From: Candidatus Aminicenantes bacterium
GTDB taxonomy: Bacteria; Acidobacteriota; Aminicenantia; Aminicenantales; UBA4085
NCBI GenBank assembly: GCA_026393855.1
Contig: JAPKZJ010000007.1
Coordinates: forward strand, 52,180 to 116,179
Direction: 5' to 3'
Length of the DNA: 64,000 nt
The first letter of the stretch is position 1. Every line of letters begins with the position of its first letter. The translations under genes were made by a program, and so were the position numbers. The notes beneath the pieces are model-generated. The model ran no database searches. It was not told the origin of the DNA and saw only the letters and a program-made list of their open reading frames with translations. Positions 52,583 to 61,809 of this stretch are shown one piece after another.

Positions 52583-52819
52583 TCTCCCAACTCCGGGAAA
52601 TGAACGCGGATAGGAGTATCGGCCAACGGCGAAATAGCGAGGCCGGCGCCTTTTTCCATAGCTCTCTGAGGGAAGCCAACCCTCGCGGGGACGATCGAAG
52701 CGACGTCCCTACGAGGACTGCGAAGCGCTGGAGGCGCCGAAGAGAGCTGTGGGAAAAGGCGAGAAGAGGCCGAAGCCGCCGGGACGATACCCCTAGCCGC
52801 GTTTCCCGGAGTTAGGAGA
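52583..52819. repeat. Foldback repeat element, copy 5 (237 bp, shortest)
   Basis: Ends: TCTCCCAACTCCGGGAAAT (52583-52601) and GTTTCCCGGAGTTAGGAGA (52801-52819), pairing 17 of 19. The ATCT/AGAT of other copies is AACT/AGTT here on both sides, so pairing is preserved. One CCTCGCGGGGAC...GTCCCTACGAGG hairpin sits at about 52680-52716. With the promoter region it accounts for the gene-free stretch 52388-52792. The right end contains the stop codon of the next gene. Confidence 0.82.
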
Positions 52820-53410
52820 TGTGCCTTTTTTATGCTCCGTCCGGGCCTGCCACAAGACTGCGCCGGCCACCCCCGCCGCCATGCCCAGAAAATCGTGCAG
52901 GAAGTCCGTCATGAGGTTGTCGAAGGCGCTTTCGCGCCCGATGTCCCCCTCGCCGAGAAGAAACCAGCCTTCGCCCCGGCCGCCGATCCGGTAGCCGACA
53001 AATTCGACGAGCTCGTTGAAAAGCCCGATGCCCAGGGTGATCAGCATGGCCATGAGCGCCGCCTCGGCCTTGCGGACGGCGAATTTCTTCATGTATTGAT
53101 AAGCCAGCAGGCCGACCGCGATGCTGTTATAGGTATGGACATAGGAATCGTATTCCAACCCGAAAAAGGTCATCCCATACAGCCCGGTGACGGCGGCGGC
53201 ATGGAAGATGCCGATGCCCGCCGCCAAGGCGAAGAGCAGGGGCGTGAGGTTGAGCATCCGGCGCAGGAGATAGACGCCCCAGAGGAGGAGGCCGACCACC
53301 GTCGCGTCCAAGGCCCAGATGGGGCGGCCCAGGACGAAAGCCAGGCCGACCACGACCGCCATCAGAGCCCAGGCGACGCCCAAGATGATGCGGAAGGGGC
53401 GGTTCGGCAT
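52793..53410 (-). CDS. Membrane protein, DUF2238/YjdF-like
   Basis: 205 residues with about five to six membrane segments. YDSYVHTYNSIAVGLLAYQYM and FNELVEFVGYRIGGRGEGWFLLGEGDIGRESAFDNLMTDFLHDFLG follow the YjdF/DUF2238 pattern (conserved His, Glu and Asp in membrane helices). Function unknown. The last nine codons (TSPNSGKRG) and the stop lie within the right end of repeat copy 5, so the repeat has rewritten the C-terminus. Confidence 0.78.
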   Translation of the reverse strand: MPNRPFRIILGVAWALMAVVVGLAFVLGRPIWALDATVVGLLLWGVYLLRRMLNLTPLLFALAAGIGIFHAAAVTGLYGMTFFGLEYDSYVHTYNSIAVGLLAYQYMKKFAVRKAEAALMAMLITLGIGLFNELVEFVGYRIGGRGEGWFLLGEGDIGRESAFDNLMTDFLHDFLGMAAGVAGAVLWQARTEHKKGTSPNSGKRG

Positions 53411-53584
53411 GGGGCGATTCTAGCACAGCCAGCGCACTCCGACCCAGCACTACAACTGACTTTGCCGTCCTAATAGGCTTAGACCACCGACCAACTTGGA
53501 CGGATTGCGCAGCACCGTAGCACCGACGCTTCGGCAGAGTGGAGGTGTTGACTTCCCCGGGCCGTTGCATGTAACTTGGAGTCG

Positions 53585-53848
53585 ATGTCGCCAATCGATC
53601 GCAGGCGGGGAACCGGATGGGCCATGATCCTGTGGCTCGGCTTGGCAACGCTTTCCGTGGCCCTCGCCCCGGCCGCAACGCCCCAGAACGATGCCCAAAT
53701 CCGCCCCAAATCCGATTACATGGGCTCGATCCTGTCGCGCAACACAAAAACCATCGGGCTTCTCCAGGACCGGACGTTACAGCGGATGATGAGCCAGACC
53801 GGCCGCAAATGGGCCGTGCGGTCCAGCGCCCGCCATATCCTGGATTGA
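53585..53848 (+). CDS. Possible small exported protein
   Basis: 87 residues with a plausible signal peptide (WAMILWLGLATLSVALAPAA) and a basic, polar remainder ending SSARHILD. No family, no good Shine-Dalgarno and only a poor promoter. It is the only candidate gene in the gene-free stretch 53411-53925; the rest of that stretch shows nothing I can support beyond A+T-rich DNA just before the kinase gene. Confidence 0.35.
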   Translation: MSPIDRRRGTGWAMILWLGLATLSVALAPAATPQNDAQIRPKSDYMGSILSRNTKTIGLLQDRTLQRMMSQTGRKWAVRSSARHILD

Positions 53849-53925
53849 CGAGAGCTCCCGGGGATGGGATTGACCCTTTATAATCTTTATTATAGACTGA
53901 ATTCAATTTTTTGGATCAGTTCCTA

Positions 53926-56781
53926 ATGCGGAAGAAAAACTACTGGCTCCTGGCCCCCATCGTCATTCTGGTGGCTTTGGGCGGATGGAACATCGCCCGC
54001 CGGATCGGTTGGCAGGAGCCTACGGATGGAGTGGTCTGGAAGCTCCGGCCGGAGGGGCTGACGGCGGTCAAGCTCGATCCCAACGGCCCGGCCTACCTCT
54101 ACGGCGGGGTTAAAAAGGGCGACGTCCTCCTATCCATCGACGAGAACAGGATCCGAACCAAGATCGACCTGGTCAAGCAGCTCTGGATCGCCTCCCGATC
54201 CGGCCGCAAGGTCACCTATCAGATCAGCCGCGGCGGGTACCTGCTGCCGCCGACGCTGACCCTGGCCCAGAAGGGCACGCCCATCTACTATTATTACCTG
54301 GCTCTGATCGGGTTGATGACCCTGATCATCGCCCTGATCGTCTTCTTCAACTCGGGCCATCCCCTGGCCGCAACCAACATCTACTATTATCTTCTCTCCG
54401 TCCTGCTTTACATGTTCTACGTCTTCTCGGCCACGGGCGAGCTGGACGCGGTCGACAGCGTCTTCTACTGGCTGGACAAGATCGCCTTCTGCGTCTTCCC
54501 GCCGCTGCTGCTCCATTTCTTCCTCATCTTCCCCCAGCGCAAGAAAGTCATCAAGGACCGGCCCGGGCTCCTGCTCCTGCTCTACATCCCGGGCCTGCTG
54601 TTGCTCCTGGCCCGGGCGCTCTTTTTCCTGCCCCTGATTAAAAGCATGAGCGATGCGCTCGTCCTGCAGGTCAACGGCCTGTTGGCCAAGCTCGATCTTT
54701 TCCACTTCGCCCTCTACACCACGATCACCCTGGCCACCATCGCCCATAGCTATTTCCGCCACCCCTCCTTCCTCGTCCGCAAGCAGCTCAAGTGGATCGT
54801 CACCGGGCTGGGTTTCGGCGTCGTGCCCTTCACCATCCTGTACATCGTCCCCTTCCTGGCCGACCAGGCCCCTTCCCAGGTAGGCGAGCTGACCATTCTG
54901 CTCCAGACCCTCATTCCGCTGTCGTTCGCCTATTCCATCTCCCGCTACAAGCTGATGGACTTGGAAGTCATCCTGAAGAAGGCCGCCACACTCGTCTTCT
55001 CCTATTTCGTTTTGGCCCTAGTCTACCTCGTCGTCAGCTCCCAGACCCGGATCTTCGTCGAAAACCGGGTCAACGCGCTGGGCTTGGGCGTCGTGGCTCT
55101 CATCCTGGGCGCCACCCTGTTCGGCCCGCTGAAAAAGCTTTTCCAGTCGCTCTTCGACCGCGTCCTCTACCGGCGCAGCTACGAATATCGCCGGACCCTG
55201 CTCTCGATCAGCCGCGAGCTGAGCCGCGAACGCAACATGGAGTCCCTGGCCCAGTCGCTGCTGGAGCATATCGGCAACGCTCTGTCCCTGCGGACGATCG
55301 CGCTCCTTCTGCCGGCCGAGGCGGACAGCCCGGACTTCGTGGTCCTGGGGGCCCGCGGCGGCCCGGAGGCTCTGCCGGCCCGGCTGCGCCTCGACCCCGA
55401 GATCCACGACATCCTGCGGCGGCGCGACTCGCTGTCGCTCTTCGGCATGACCGAACGACGGGAGCTGCAGATCAAGTTCGAGCAGCTCTCGAGCTACGGG
55501 TTCGAGCACTTCCTGGCCCTCAAAGTCGAGGGCAAGCTGGTCGGCTGCCTGGCCATGGGCAAAAAGGCCGACACGAACTTCCTGTCCTCGGAGGACTGGG
55601 AGCTTCTGACCACCATCTCCTCGCCCGTCGCCCTGGCCGTCGAGAACGCCACGCTCTACCAGCAGGCGGGGGTCCGGACCGCCGAGCTGGAGCGGCTGAA
55701 GGACTACAGCGAGAACATCATCGAAAGCCTGACCGTCGGCGTCACCGTGCTCGACACCGGCGGCCGGATCATCGGTTGGAACCGGGTCATGGAAGGCTCG
55801 TTCGGCCTCCGTAAGGCCGAGGTCATCGGCCGGCGCCTGTCGGCCGTCCTCGACCCGGAAGCCTACGCCGCCCTGTACCCCACCAGCACGCAGGAAGCCT
55901 TCAACCTGCTGAGCGAGATCCCGATCGGCCTGCCCTCGGGCGAGAAGCGGATCTTCGACGTGGCCAAGACGCCGCTGCTGGACAACCGGCTGGCGCCCTA
56001 CGGCACGATCATCGTCTTCGAGGACGTCACCGACAAGATCAAGCTGCAGCAGCAATTGGTGACCTCGGAAAAGCTGGCTTCGATCGGGCTGCTCTCGGCC
56101 GGCGTCGCCCACGAGATCAACACCCCGCTGACCGGCATCTCCAGCTATGTCCAAATGCTGCAGAAGAACCTGACCGACACCCACCTGGCCCAGGTCCTGG
56201 GCAAGATCGAGGCCCAGACCGACCGCGTCTCTCGGATCATCAAGAACCTGCTCAGCTTCGCCCGCAACCCGTCCGACCTGGCCTTCCACCGGGTCGACCT
56301 CAAGGACAGCCTGCAGGAGATCCTCTCGCTCATCGACTACAAGCTCAAGACCATGTCCATCGTCCTGGACCTCGACCTGGCCCCGGTCCGGCCGATCTGG
56401 GCCCAGGGCGAGCGCCTGCAGCAGGTCTTCATCAATATCATTCTGAACGCGCTGGACGCCATGCCCGAAGGCGGTCGTCTGCGGATCTCCCTGGCTGAGA
56501 CGGAAGCCGAAGCCGTCATCGAGATCTGCGACAGCGGGTCCGGAATCGAGGAGCGGCACCTGGCCCGCATCTTCGACCCCTTCTTCACCACCAAGGGCGT
56601 CGGCAAGGGGACGGGCCTGGGCCTGTCGATCAGCCACGCCATCATCACCGAACACGAAGGCCGGATCGCCGTCCGCAGCGCCTCCGGCCAAGGCACCTGC
56701 TTCTCCATCTCCATCCCCAAGGACCTCGACCGCCGGCGGCGGGGCCTGCCCAAGCCCGATCCCACCTCTTCCCCCGCGTGA
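53926..56781 (+). CDS. Membrane sensor histidine kinase with PDZ, GAF and PAS domains
   Basis: 951 residues. TM1 (about 9-24) is followed by a PDZ-like domain (about 30-110: GLTAVKLDPNGPAYLYGGVKKGDVLLSIDE), then about seven membrane helices (about 120-400). Next come a GAF domain (about 430-565), PAS (about 575-690: ENIIESLTVGVTVLDTGGRIIGWNRVMEGSFG), HisKA with His about 728 (GVAHEINTPLTGISSYVQ) and HATPase (NIILNALDAMPEGG, DSGSGI, GKGTGLGLSIS). It should phosphorylate the NtrC-type regulator whose gene follows 4 bp later. PilS-like by position; the PDZ start suggests sensing of envelope peptides or misfolding, as inference. Confidence 0.92.
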   Translation: MRKKNYWLLAPIVILVALGGWNIARRIGWQEPTDGVVWKLRPEGLTAVKLDPNGPAYLYGGVKKGDVLLSIDENRIRTKIDLVKQLWIASRSGRKVTYQISRGGYLLPPTLTLAQKGTPIYYYYLALIGLMTLIIALIVFFNSGHPLAATNIYYYLLSVLLYMFYVFSATGELDAVDSVFYWLDKIAFCVFPPLLLHFFLIFPQRKKVIKDRPGLLLLLYIPGLLLLLARALFFLPLIKSMSDALVLQVNGLLAKLDLFHFALYTTITLATIAHSYFRHPSFLVRKQLKWIVTGLGFGVVPFTILYIVPFLADQAPSQVGELTILLQTLIPLSFAYSISRYKLMDLEVILKKAATLVFSYFVLALVYLVVSSQTRIFVENRVNALGLGVVALILGATLFGPLKKLFQSLFDRVLYRRSYEYRRTLLSISRELSRERNMESLAQSLLEHIGNALSLRTIALLLPAEADSPDFVVLGARGGPEALPARLRLDPEIHDILRRRDSLSLFGMTERRELQIKFEQLSSYGFEHFLALKVEGKLVGCLAMGKKADTNFLSSEDWELLTTISSPVALAVENATLYQQAGVRTAELERLKDYSENIIESLTVGVTVLDTGGRIIGWNRVMEGSFGLRKAEVIGRRLSAVLDPEAYAALYPTSTQEAFNLLSEIPIGLPSGEKRIFDVAKTPLLDNRLAPYGTIIVFEDVTDKIKLQQQLVTSEKLASIGLLSAGVAHEINTPLTGISSYVQMLQKNLTDTHLAQVLGKIEAQTDRVSRIIKNLLSFARNPSDLAFHRVDLKDSLQEILSLIDYKLKTMSIVLDLDLAPVRPIWAQGERLQQVFINIILNALDAMPEGGRLRISLAETEAEAVIEICDSGSGIEERHLARIFDPFFTTKGVGKGTGLGLSISHAIITEHEGRIAVRSASGQGTCFSISIPKDLDRRRRGLPKPDPTSSPA

Positions 56782-56785
56782 CCCC

Positions 56786-58171
56786 ATGACCCAGCCCGCC
56801 CGCATCCACGTCATCGACGACGAGCCCATCATCCAGGACGTCCTGCAGCAGCTTCTGACCTCGGAGGGCTTCGAGGTCGAAATCTCGGCCAACGGCGCGG
56901 AGGGTCTGGCCAAGCTCGGCCAACAGACGTTCGACCTGCTGTTGCTCGACCTGCTCATGCCGGGGATGAACGGTCTGGATGTCCTGCAGGCCGTCCGCCG
57001 GATCGACCCTCAGGCCCTGGTCATCATCATCACCGCCAACGCCTCGGTCGAGTCGGCTATCGAGGCCATGAAGCGGGGCGCCTTCGACTACGTCCAGAAG
57101 CCGTTCAAGCACGAGGAGCTTCTGCTGACGATCGAGCGGGCCCTGGAGCACAAGCGCCTCCAAGCCGAAAACGTCCGGCTGCGAGGCGAATTGGAGCGCA
57201 AGTTCAGCTTCGGCGCCATCCTCGGCCGGAGCAAGGTGATGGAAAGCGTTTTCGAGCTCATTCGAGCCGCCGCTCCGACCCGGTCGACGATTCTGATTCA
57301 GGGGGAGAGCGGGACGGGCAAGGAGCTGGTGGCCCGGGCCATCCACCAGAACTCCAACCGGGCCGGCCTGCCCTTCGTCACCGTCAACAGCGGTTCGCTG
57401 CCCCCCGACCTGTTGGAGAGCAACCTTTTCGGCCACGTCAAGGGCGCCTTCACCGGCGCCGTCAACGAGAAGCAGGGGCTGTTCGAGGCGGCCGACGAGG
57501 GGACGATCTTTTTCGACGAAATCTCCTCGGTCGGCCTGGAAACCCAGGCCAAGCTGCTGCGGGTCATCCAGGAGCGGGAGTTCATGCGGCTGGGCGGGAC
57601 CAAGACCATCCATGTCGACGTCCGGATCATCGCCGCCACCAACACGGACCTGGAGGAGCTGATCCGCCAGAAGACGTTCCGCAGCGATCTCTATTACCGG
57701 CTGAATGTCATCAAGATCGATCTTCCTCCCCTGCGGGCCCGCAAGGAGGATATTCCACTCCTGGTCAAGCACTTCGTCGCGCACTATGCCAAGGAGAACG
57801 GCAAGGACATCGAGGGCGTCTCCGAGGACGTTCTGGAGATCCTGGAGAAAAGCTCCTGGCCCGGCAACGTCCGGGAGCTGGAGAATATGATCGAGCGGGC
57901 GGTCGTCTTCGCCAAGTCCCGCATCATCACCCGGGAGAACCTGCCGGCCTTCCTGCTGGCGCCGACCGGTCCGAACGGCCCGGAGGCTCCGCTCCCCGAA
58001 GGCGATCTCGACCTCAAGGAGCAAACCCTGAGCTTCCAGAAGCGGCTGATCGAGACCTCGCTCAAGCGGGCCAAGGGCGTGCAGAAAGCGGCCGCCGCCG
58101 CGCTCGGGCTGAAGCCGACGACCCTGAACGAGATGATCAAGCGTTTAGGGATAAATGTCGACGCCTTCTAG
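56786..58171 (+). CDS. NtrC-family sigma-54-dependent response regulator (PilR-like)
   Basis: 461 residues. Receiver domain (1-120) with phospho-acceptor Asp about 55 in DLLLLDLLMPGMNGL. The AAA+ domain (about 145-375) has Walker A GESGTGKELVA (about 172), the sigma-54 contact loop GAFTGA (about 220), Walker B and the R-finger region. A Fis-type HTH closes the protein (AKGVQKAAAAALGLKPTTLNEMIKRLGI). It needs RpoN to activate transcription. The sigma-54-type promoter at 10.14 kb is a possible target; the neighbouring pilus operon has a sigma-70-type promoter instead. Confidence 0.95.
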   Translation: MTQPARIHVIDDEPIIQDVLQQLLTSEGFEVEISANGAEGLAKLGQQTFDLLLLDLLMPGMNGLDVLQAVRRIDPQALVIIITANASVESAIEAMKRGAFDYVQKPFKHEELLLTIERALEHKRLQAENVRLRGELERKFSFGAILGRSKVMESVFELIRAAAPTRSTILIQGESGTGKELVARAIHQNSNRAGLPFVTVNSGSLPPDLLESNLFGHVKGAFTGAVNEKQGLFEAADEGTIFFDEISSVGLETQAKLLRVIQEREFMRLGGTKTIHVDVRIIAATNTDLEELIRQKTFRSDLYYRLNVIKIDLPPLRARKEDIPLLVKHFVAHYAKENGKDIEGVSEDVLEILEKSSWPGNVRELENMIERAVVFAKSRIITRENLPAFLLAPTGPNGPEAPLPEGDLDLKEQTLSFQKRLIETSLKRAKGVQKAAAAALGLKPTTLNEMIKRLGINVDAF

Positions 58172-60808
58172 TCAAAGAATCCGGCCGGGGAAGATTCCGT
58201 CGGGATCGATTGAGATCCGGCTCGGACGGCCGCCGCAGGGCAGATCGAACGACTTGGTCGCCGTATCCACATCCAAAATCCGCCGGATCGTCTTTCCGTT
58301 CTCGACCCAGGAGACCCAGAGGGGGAAGACAAACGAGGGGCCGGTCTGGGTGACATGGAAGCGCAGGACCTTCGCGCCCTCGACCGTCTGGACGACATGG
58401 GACACCCGGATCTCCGGCAGCAAGTGGGAATTGAGCCAGAGGTCGAAGAACGGCTTCAAGTCGCGCCCGGCAGCGGCACTCATAGCCTGGATAAAGCCCG
58501 CGGTGCGGACGGCCCGGCCGCGGTTGGCCGCAAATACGCCGCGCAGGCCGCGGAAGAAGGGCTCATCGCCCAGCAGATCCAAGAGCATGCCCAGAACCAG
58601 AGCGCTCTTGTCGTAAACGATGGACTGGTAGGCGCTGAAATCGACTTGGCTCAGGCGCATGCCCATGGTGACGGGCCCGAAGTCGGACTTCTTGACCGTC
58701 CAGCGGGCGAACTTCTTGAGCAGGCTTCGATAGGCGCCCTCGCCCTCCTTGTCCCGCAGATAGAGGGCCGCGGCCAACTGGGCCAGCCCCTCGCTCAGCC
58801 ACTGGTCCCGGTAGGTGGCCCAGGTCATTCCCTGGCCCCACCACTGGTGGGCGATTTCGTGGGCCAAGTAGCCGACCCGAAAGCGCCCCAGACTGACCGG
58901 CGTCTCCGCCTCCAGGGCAAACGTCCCGTCGGCCGAGCGCGGCAGCTCGTTGAAGACGACGAACGAGGCCGGGCTGTGCCCGCCCGCCGTCGGCCACTGC
59001 CGCTGGACGACGGTCAGCTTTTCGAATGGATAGGGACCGAACCAATCGCTGAAGGCTTTCAGGATCGACCGGCTCTCGTCCAACAAGGTTCGGCGGGGCA
59101 GGCGGATGTCGGAGGCATAGAAGGCTTCCACGGGGACCGGGTCGACGGAGACGCCGCCCCCGATGGGCGAAAGCCGGCCGACCAGGAAGGCCAAGGATTT
59201 CACGGGCGTCTTGGTCTCGAACCCGAAATAGGGATGCCCGACTTTCTCCAGCGCCGTGACCCGCCCGAGGCTGTTGACGACCCCCTGCTCCGTCGGCAGG
59301 CCGTTGGCGATGCAGGAGAATCCGGGCGGCACCACGATCCGCAGCTTGGCTTGGAAATAATCGTCCTGGGAAGGCGACGGGTACCAAGCCGCCGACTGAC
59401 TGTAAAGGAACGTCTCGAACCGCGGAGTCGCCAGCGAGATCGAGGTGCCGACCTGACCGTCGGCCAGGGCGTCGATCGTCGGCGCCGGCGGGTCCAACAC
59501 GCCCCGATAGAAGACCTCGATCCAGCCCGCGCCGCCCTTGGGCAGCGGCGTCAGCAGGTAGATATAGAGCAGGCCGCGCGACTTGTCCTGGGTGTAAAAC
59601 AGGGATCGCCCGTCCTGGTCCTGGACGCGGAGGATGTCGAAAGCCGGATGGAGGTTGAACTTCAGGCTGTCCACGGAATCCAACCGGGCGGCGATGTCCA
59701 CCCGGGCCCGGGCCGACAGGTACAGCTTGTCGGGCTGGAAATCGACGTCGATCTGATAGCCGAGGATATCCATCTGCTCGCCGAAGGAGACGAACATTCG
59801 TTTGAGCTCGCCCTCTTTCGAGCCGGGCGAGTAGAGGTTGATGATCCGGTCGGGGTTGCGGCCGGCCAGGTGGATCTCGTCCTCGGAAAAAGGCGAGAAG
59901 ATGTAAGTCAGGTCGCCGGCCTTGCGGGCCTTCAGGTCGAAGACGACTTGATCTCCCTGCGGCAGGAACGTCATCGGCTCGCCGGTCAGGGAGTTCTCGA
60001 CGGTGAACGAACCGGCATAGTCGGCGCTGTATAAGGCATAAGCCCTGTTGGCCTGGGCCTTGGATTCGTCGCTGGGCGGCCCCATGGGCTGTTCGCCCTC
60101 GATCCGGATGTGGGACTTGAAGTAGCTGGGCGAGAACCGCAAGTAGGCCGATTCGACCCGGTCCTCGAGCTCGGGTGTCCCGAAGCGGAGCTCGAGCTGA
60201 TGGCGCTCGGTCTCGCTGGCGGGCGAGAACCGGAGGCGCCCGTCGCCCAGGACGATCAGCCCGGTCTCAAAATCCGGCAGGTTGTCGTAGTAGACGGTGG
60301 CATCGGTAAAAGTTAGGCGGAAGTCCTGATGGCCGATCTCGACTAGCCCGGCCCGCGAGGCGCGGCCGGAGGGGAGGCGGAGCTTGTAGAGGGTGCTGAC
60401 GCTCCCGGACACCTCCTTCTCGACGATGCGCGGGACGCCGTCTTGCAAGACGAGGACGGCCCGCCAGTTCTCGAGCATGGCCGAGAGATCGTTCTGGAAG
60501 AAGACTTGCAGGAAGACCCGCTCCCGGCCGTCCGGTTCCTGGATCCGGCCGGCGACGCGGAAGAGGACGGACCTCATATGAAAAGTGTTCCGGAGATCGG
60601 CCGCTCGGCGCGTCTCCGACGCCCTTAAAGCGGGGGCGAAAGCGTCGGAGTACCCGTCGAGGTCGCCGGTCTCGAAGGCCCGCGACATCAGATCCCAAAC
60701 GGCATCGGAAGGGGCTGCGGCGATAGAGGCGTTTTGGGTCGCGGCCAAGGGCGACGCCAGAAACAAAGCGGCGAGGAGAATCCAAATGTCCTGAGCCGGC
60801 CCTTTCAC
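58172..60808 (-). CDS. M1-family metallopeptidase-like exported protein
   Basis: 878 residues from GTG 60808, which gives a clean signal peptide (DIWILLAALFLASPLAATQN). A 14-codon longer form starts at ATG 60850. A long beta region precedes the peptidase domain. Zinc site: YLAHEIAHQWWGQ (about 648) with the third ligand in WLSEGLAQLAAALY (about 672); the catalytic Tyr is in SIVYDKSALVLGML. The substrate-binding GxMEN motif expected upstream is replaced by AGGHSPASFVVFNE, so aminopeptidase activity is uncertain. The stop abuts that of the response regulator. TATAAT lies 7 nt before the GTG. Confidence 0.85.
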   Translation of the reverse strand: MKGPAQDIWILLAALFLASPLAATQNASIAAAPSDAVWDLMSRAFETGDLDGYSDAFAPALRASETRRAADLRNTFHMRSVLFRVAGRIQEPDGRERVFLQVFFQNDLSAMLENWRAVLVLQDGVPRIVEKEVSGSVSTLYKLRLPSGRASRAGLVEIGHQDFRLTFTDATVYYDNLPDFETGLIVLGDGRLRFSPASETERHQLELRFGTPELEDRVESAYLRFSPSYFKSHIRIEGEQPMGPPSDESKAQANRAYALYSADYAGSFTVENSLTGEPMTFLPQGDQVVFDLKARKAGDLTYIFSPFSEDEIHLAGRNPDRIINLYSPGSKEGELKRMFVSFGEQMDILGYQIDVDFQPDKLYLSARARVDIAARLDSVDSLKFNLHPAFDILRVQDQDGRSLFYTQDKSRGLLYIYLLTPLPKGGAGWIEVFYRGVLDPPAPTIDALADGQVGTSISLATPRFETFLYSQSAAWYPSPSQDDYFQAKLRIVVPPGFSCIANGLPTEQGVVNSLGRVTALEKVGHPYFGFETKTPVKSLAFLVGRLSPIGGGVSVDPVPVEAFYASDIRLPRRTLLDESRSILKAFSDWFGPYPFEKLTVVQRQWPTAGGHSPASFVVFNELPRSADGTFALEAETPVSLGRFRVGYLAHEIAHQWWGQGMTWATYRDQWLSEGLAQLAAALYLRDKEGEGAYRSLLKKFARWTVKKSDFGPVTMGMRLSQVDFSAYQSIVYDKSALVLGMLLDLLGDEPFFRGLRGVFAANRGRAVRTAGFIQAMSAAAGRDLKPFFDLWLNSHLLPEIRVSHVVQTVEGAKVLRFHVTQTGPSFVFPLWVSWVENGKTIRRILDVDTATKSFDLPCGGRPSRISIDPDGIFPGRIL

Positions 60809-60814
60809 TCTTCC

Positions 60815-60820
60815 ATTATA
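60815..60820 (-). promoter_or_regulatory. -10 box of the M1-like peptidase gene
   Basis: Perfect TATAAT on the minus strand, six bases before GTG 60808. No good -35 box at 16-18 bp. The spacing predicts a leaderless transcript. Confidence 0.4.
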
Positions 60821-60961
60821 TCCCAGTCGAGCGTGGGGCGATTTTCTCATGCGGTGTACCCGCCCATCTTAAAAGCATGAATTGTGCCAAGCGCCTGCGG
60901 CAGGTATTACGGACGGGAGAGGGATAGATTCGGGGAATTCGAGTAAAAATACTTTACAATT

Positions 60962-61405
60962 TTACTTCGCGCTTTTCTTGATCAAATGCTTGTTGAAGTC
61001 CTCTTCCCAGGTCACGAAGGAGTGGAAGAACCGGGAGTCGCCTTCGTCGATGCCGCGGGTGATCTCGGTGATGTGGGAAGAGGAGGCGCCGAAAGACTCC
61101 ACGGCGTAGACCACGGCTTTCTCGGGATCGACGTGGCTGCCGCAGGTATAGATGTCCAGGGCGGCGTAGCGGCGCTCCGGCCAAGTGTGGGTGGAGATGT
61201 GCGACTCGGAGATGACCACGACGCCGCTGACGCCGCTGGGCGGGAATTTGCTGAAGGAGATGGCCCAGACCGTCGCCCCGGCGATCTCAGCCGCCTTGAC
61301 CAGGATATCCTGAACCTTCTCGACGCTTCCGATGATCTTGGAATTACAGCCGGACGCCTCGACAATGTAATGATGTCCGACCGGTTCGTAGACTTTTTTT
61401 GGCAA
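60962..61405 (-). CDS. speD: S-adenosylmethionine decarboxylase proenzyme (prokaryotic, pyruvoyl type)
   Basis: 147 residues from a TTG at 61405 with GGAGG five bases upstream; the longer open frame has no homology. The cleavage and pyruvoyl site is Ser about 67 in VISESHISTHTWPERRYAALD. The Cys proton donor lies in DIYTCGS. Makes the aminopropyl donor for spermidine; pairs in function with agmatinase at 17.6 kb. No spermidine synthase gene is in the window. Confidence 0.93.
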   Translation of the reverse strand: MPKKVYEPVGHHYIVEASGCNSKIIGSVEKVQDILVKAAEIAGATVWAISFSKFPPSGVSGVVVISESHISTHTWPERRYAALDIYTCGSHVDPEKAVVYAVESFGASSSHITEITRGIDEGDSRFFHSFVTWEEDFNKHLIKKSAK

Positions 61406-61484
61406 TCGTTCCTCCGTGGTTCGTGTGGCGCTTGAAGCAGGGGAATTATGGCACAATCCTCCCCCCTGTCAATAAAAAGGTTCG

Positions 61485-61773
61485 TCTCCCAACTCCGGGA
61501 GGCGCGGTCCGGGGTGCCGTCCCGGCGGCGCGGGTTTTTCACGCCTTTTTCGCGCTACTCTTCTCGGCGCCTGCGGAACTCCGCACATTCGATTTCTTCA
61601 ATCTGCACGACACCCCACTCTGTCTCGTTCCCGATGATCATCACGTGCTCAAACATCCCTCGGCGCCGGGAAAGCCCGGTTCCCTCGAAGAGGTTCGCAA
61701 AAAAGTCTAAACCCGCGCGGTTTCGCCGTTGGCCGGCACCCCGAACCGCGTAGATCTTCCCGGAGTCGGGAGA
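61485..61773. repeat. Foldback repeat element, copy 6 (reverse orientation)
   Basis: Ends: TCTCCCAACTCCGGGAGG (61485-61502) and CTTCCCGGAGTCGGGAGA (61756-61773), pairing 16 of 18. Read on the minus strand it lines up with copies 1, 3 and 4 (GGCCAACGGCGAAACCGCGCGGG, GCCGAGGGATGTTTGAGCAC, GCGGAGTTCCGC). Inner arms also pair (GCGCGGGTTT..TTTTTTGCG with CGCGAAAAA..AAACCCGCGC). It fills most of the gene-free stretch 61406-61809. Confidence 0.82.
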
Positions 61774-61809
61774 CAATCAAGTAAAAAGCCAATCGGGAAT
61801 GGAGAGTAT

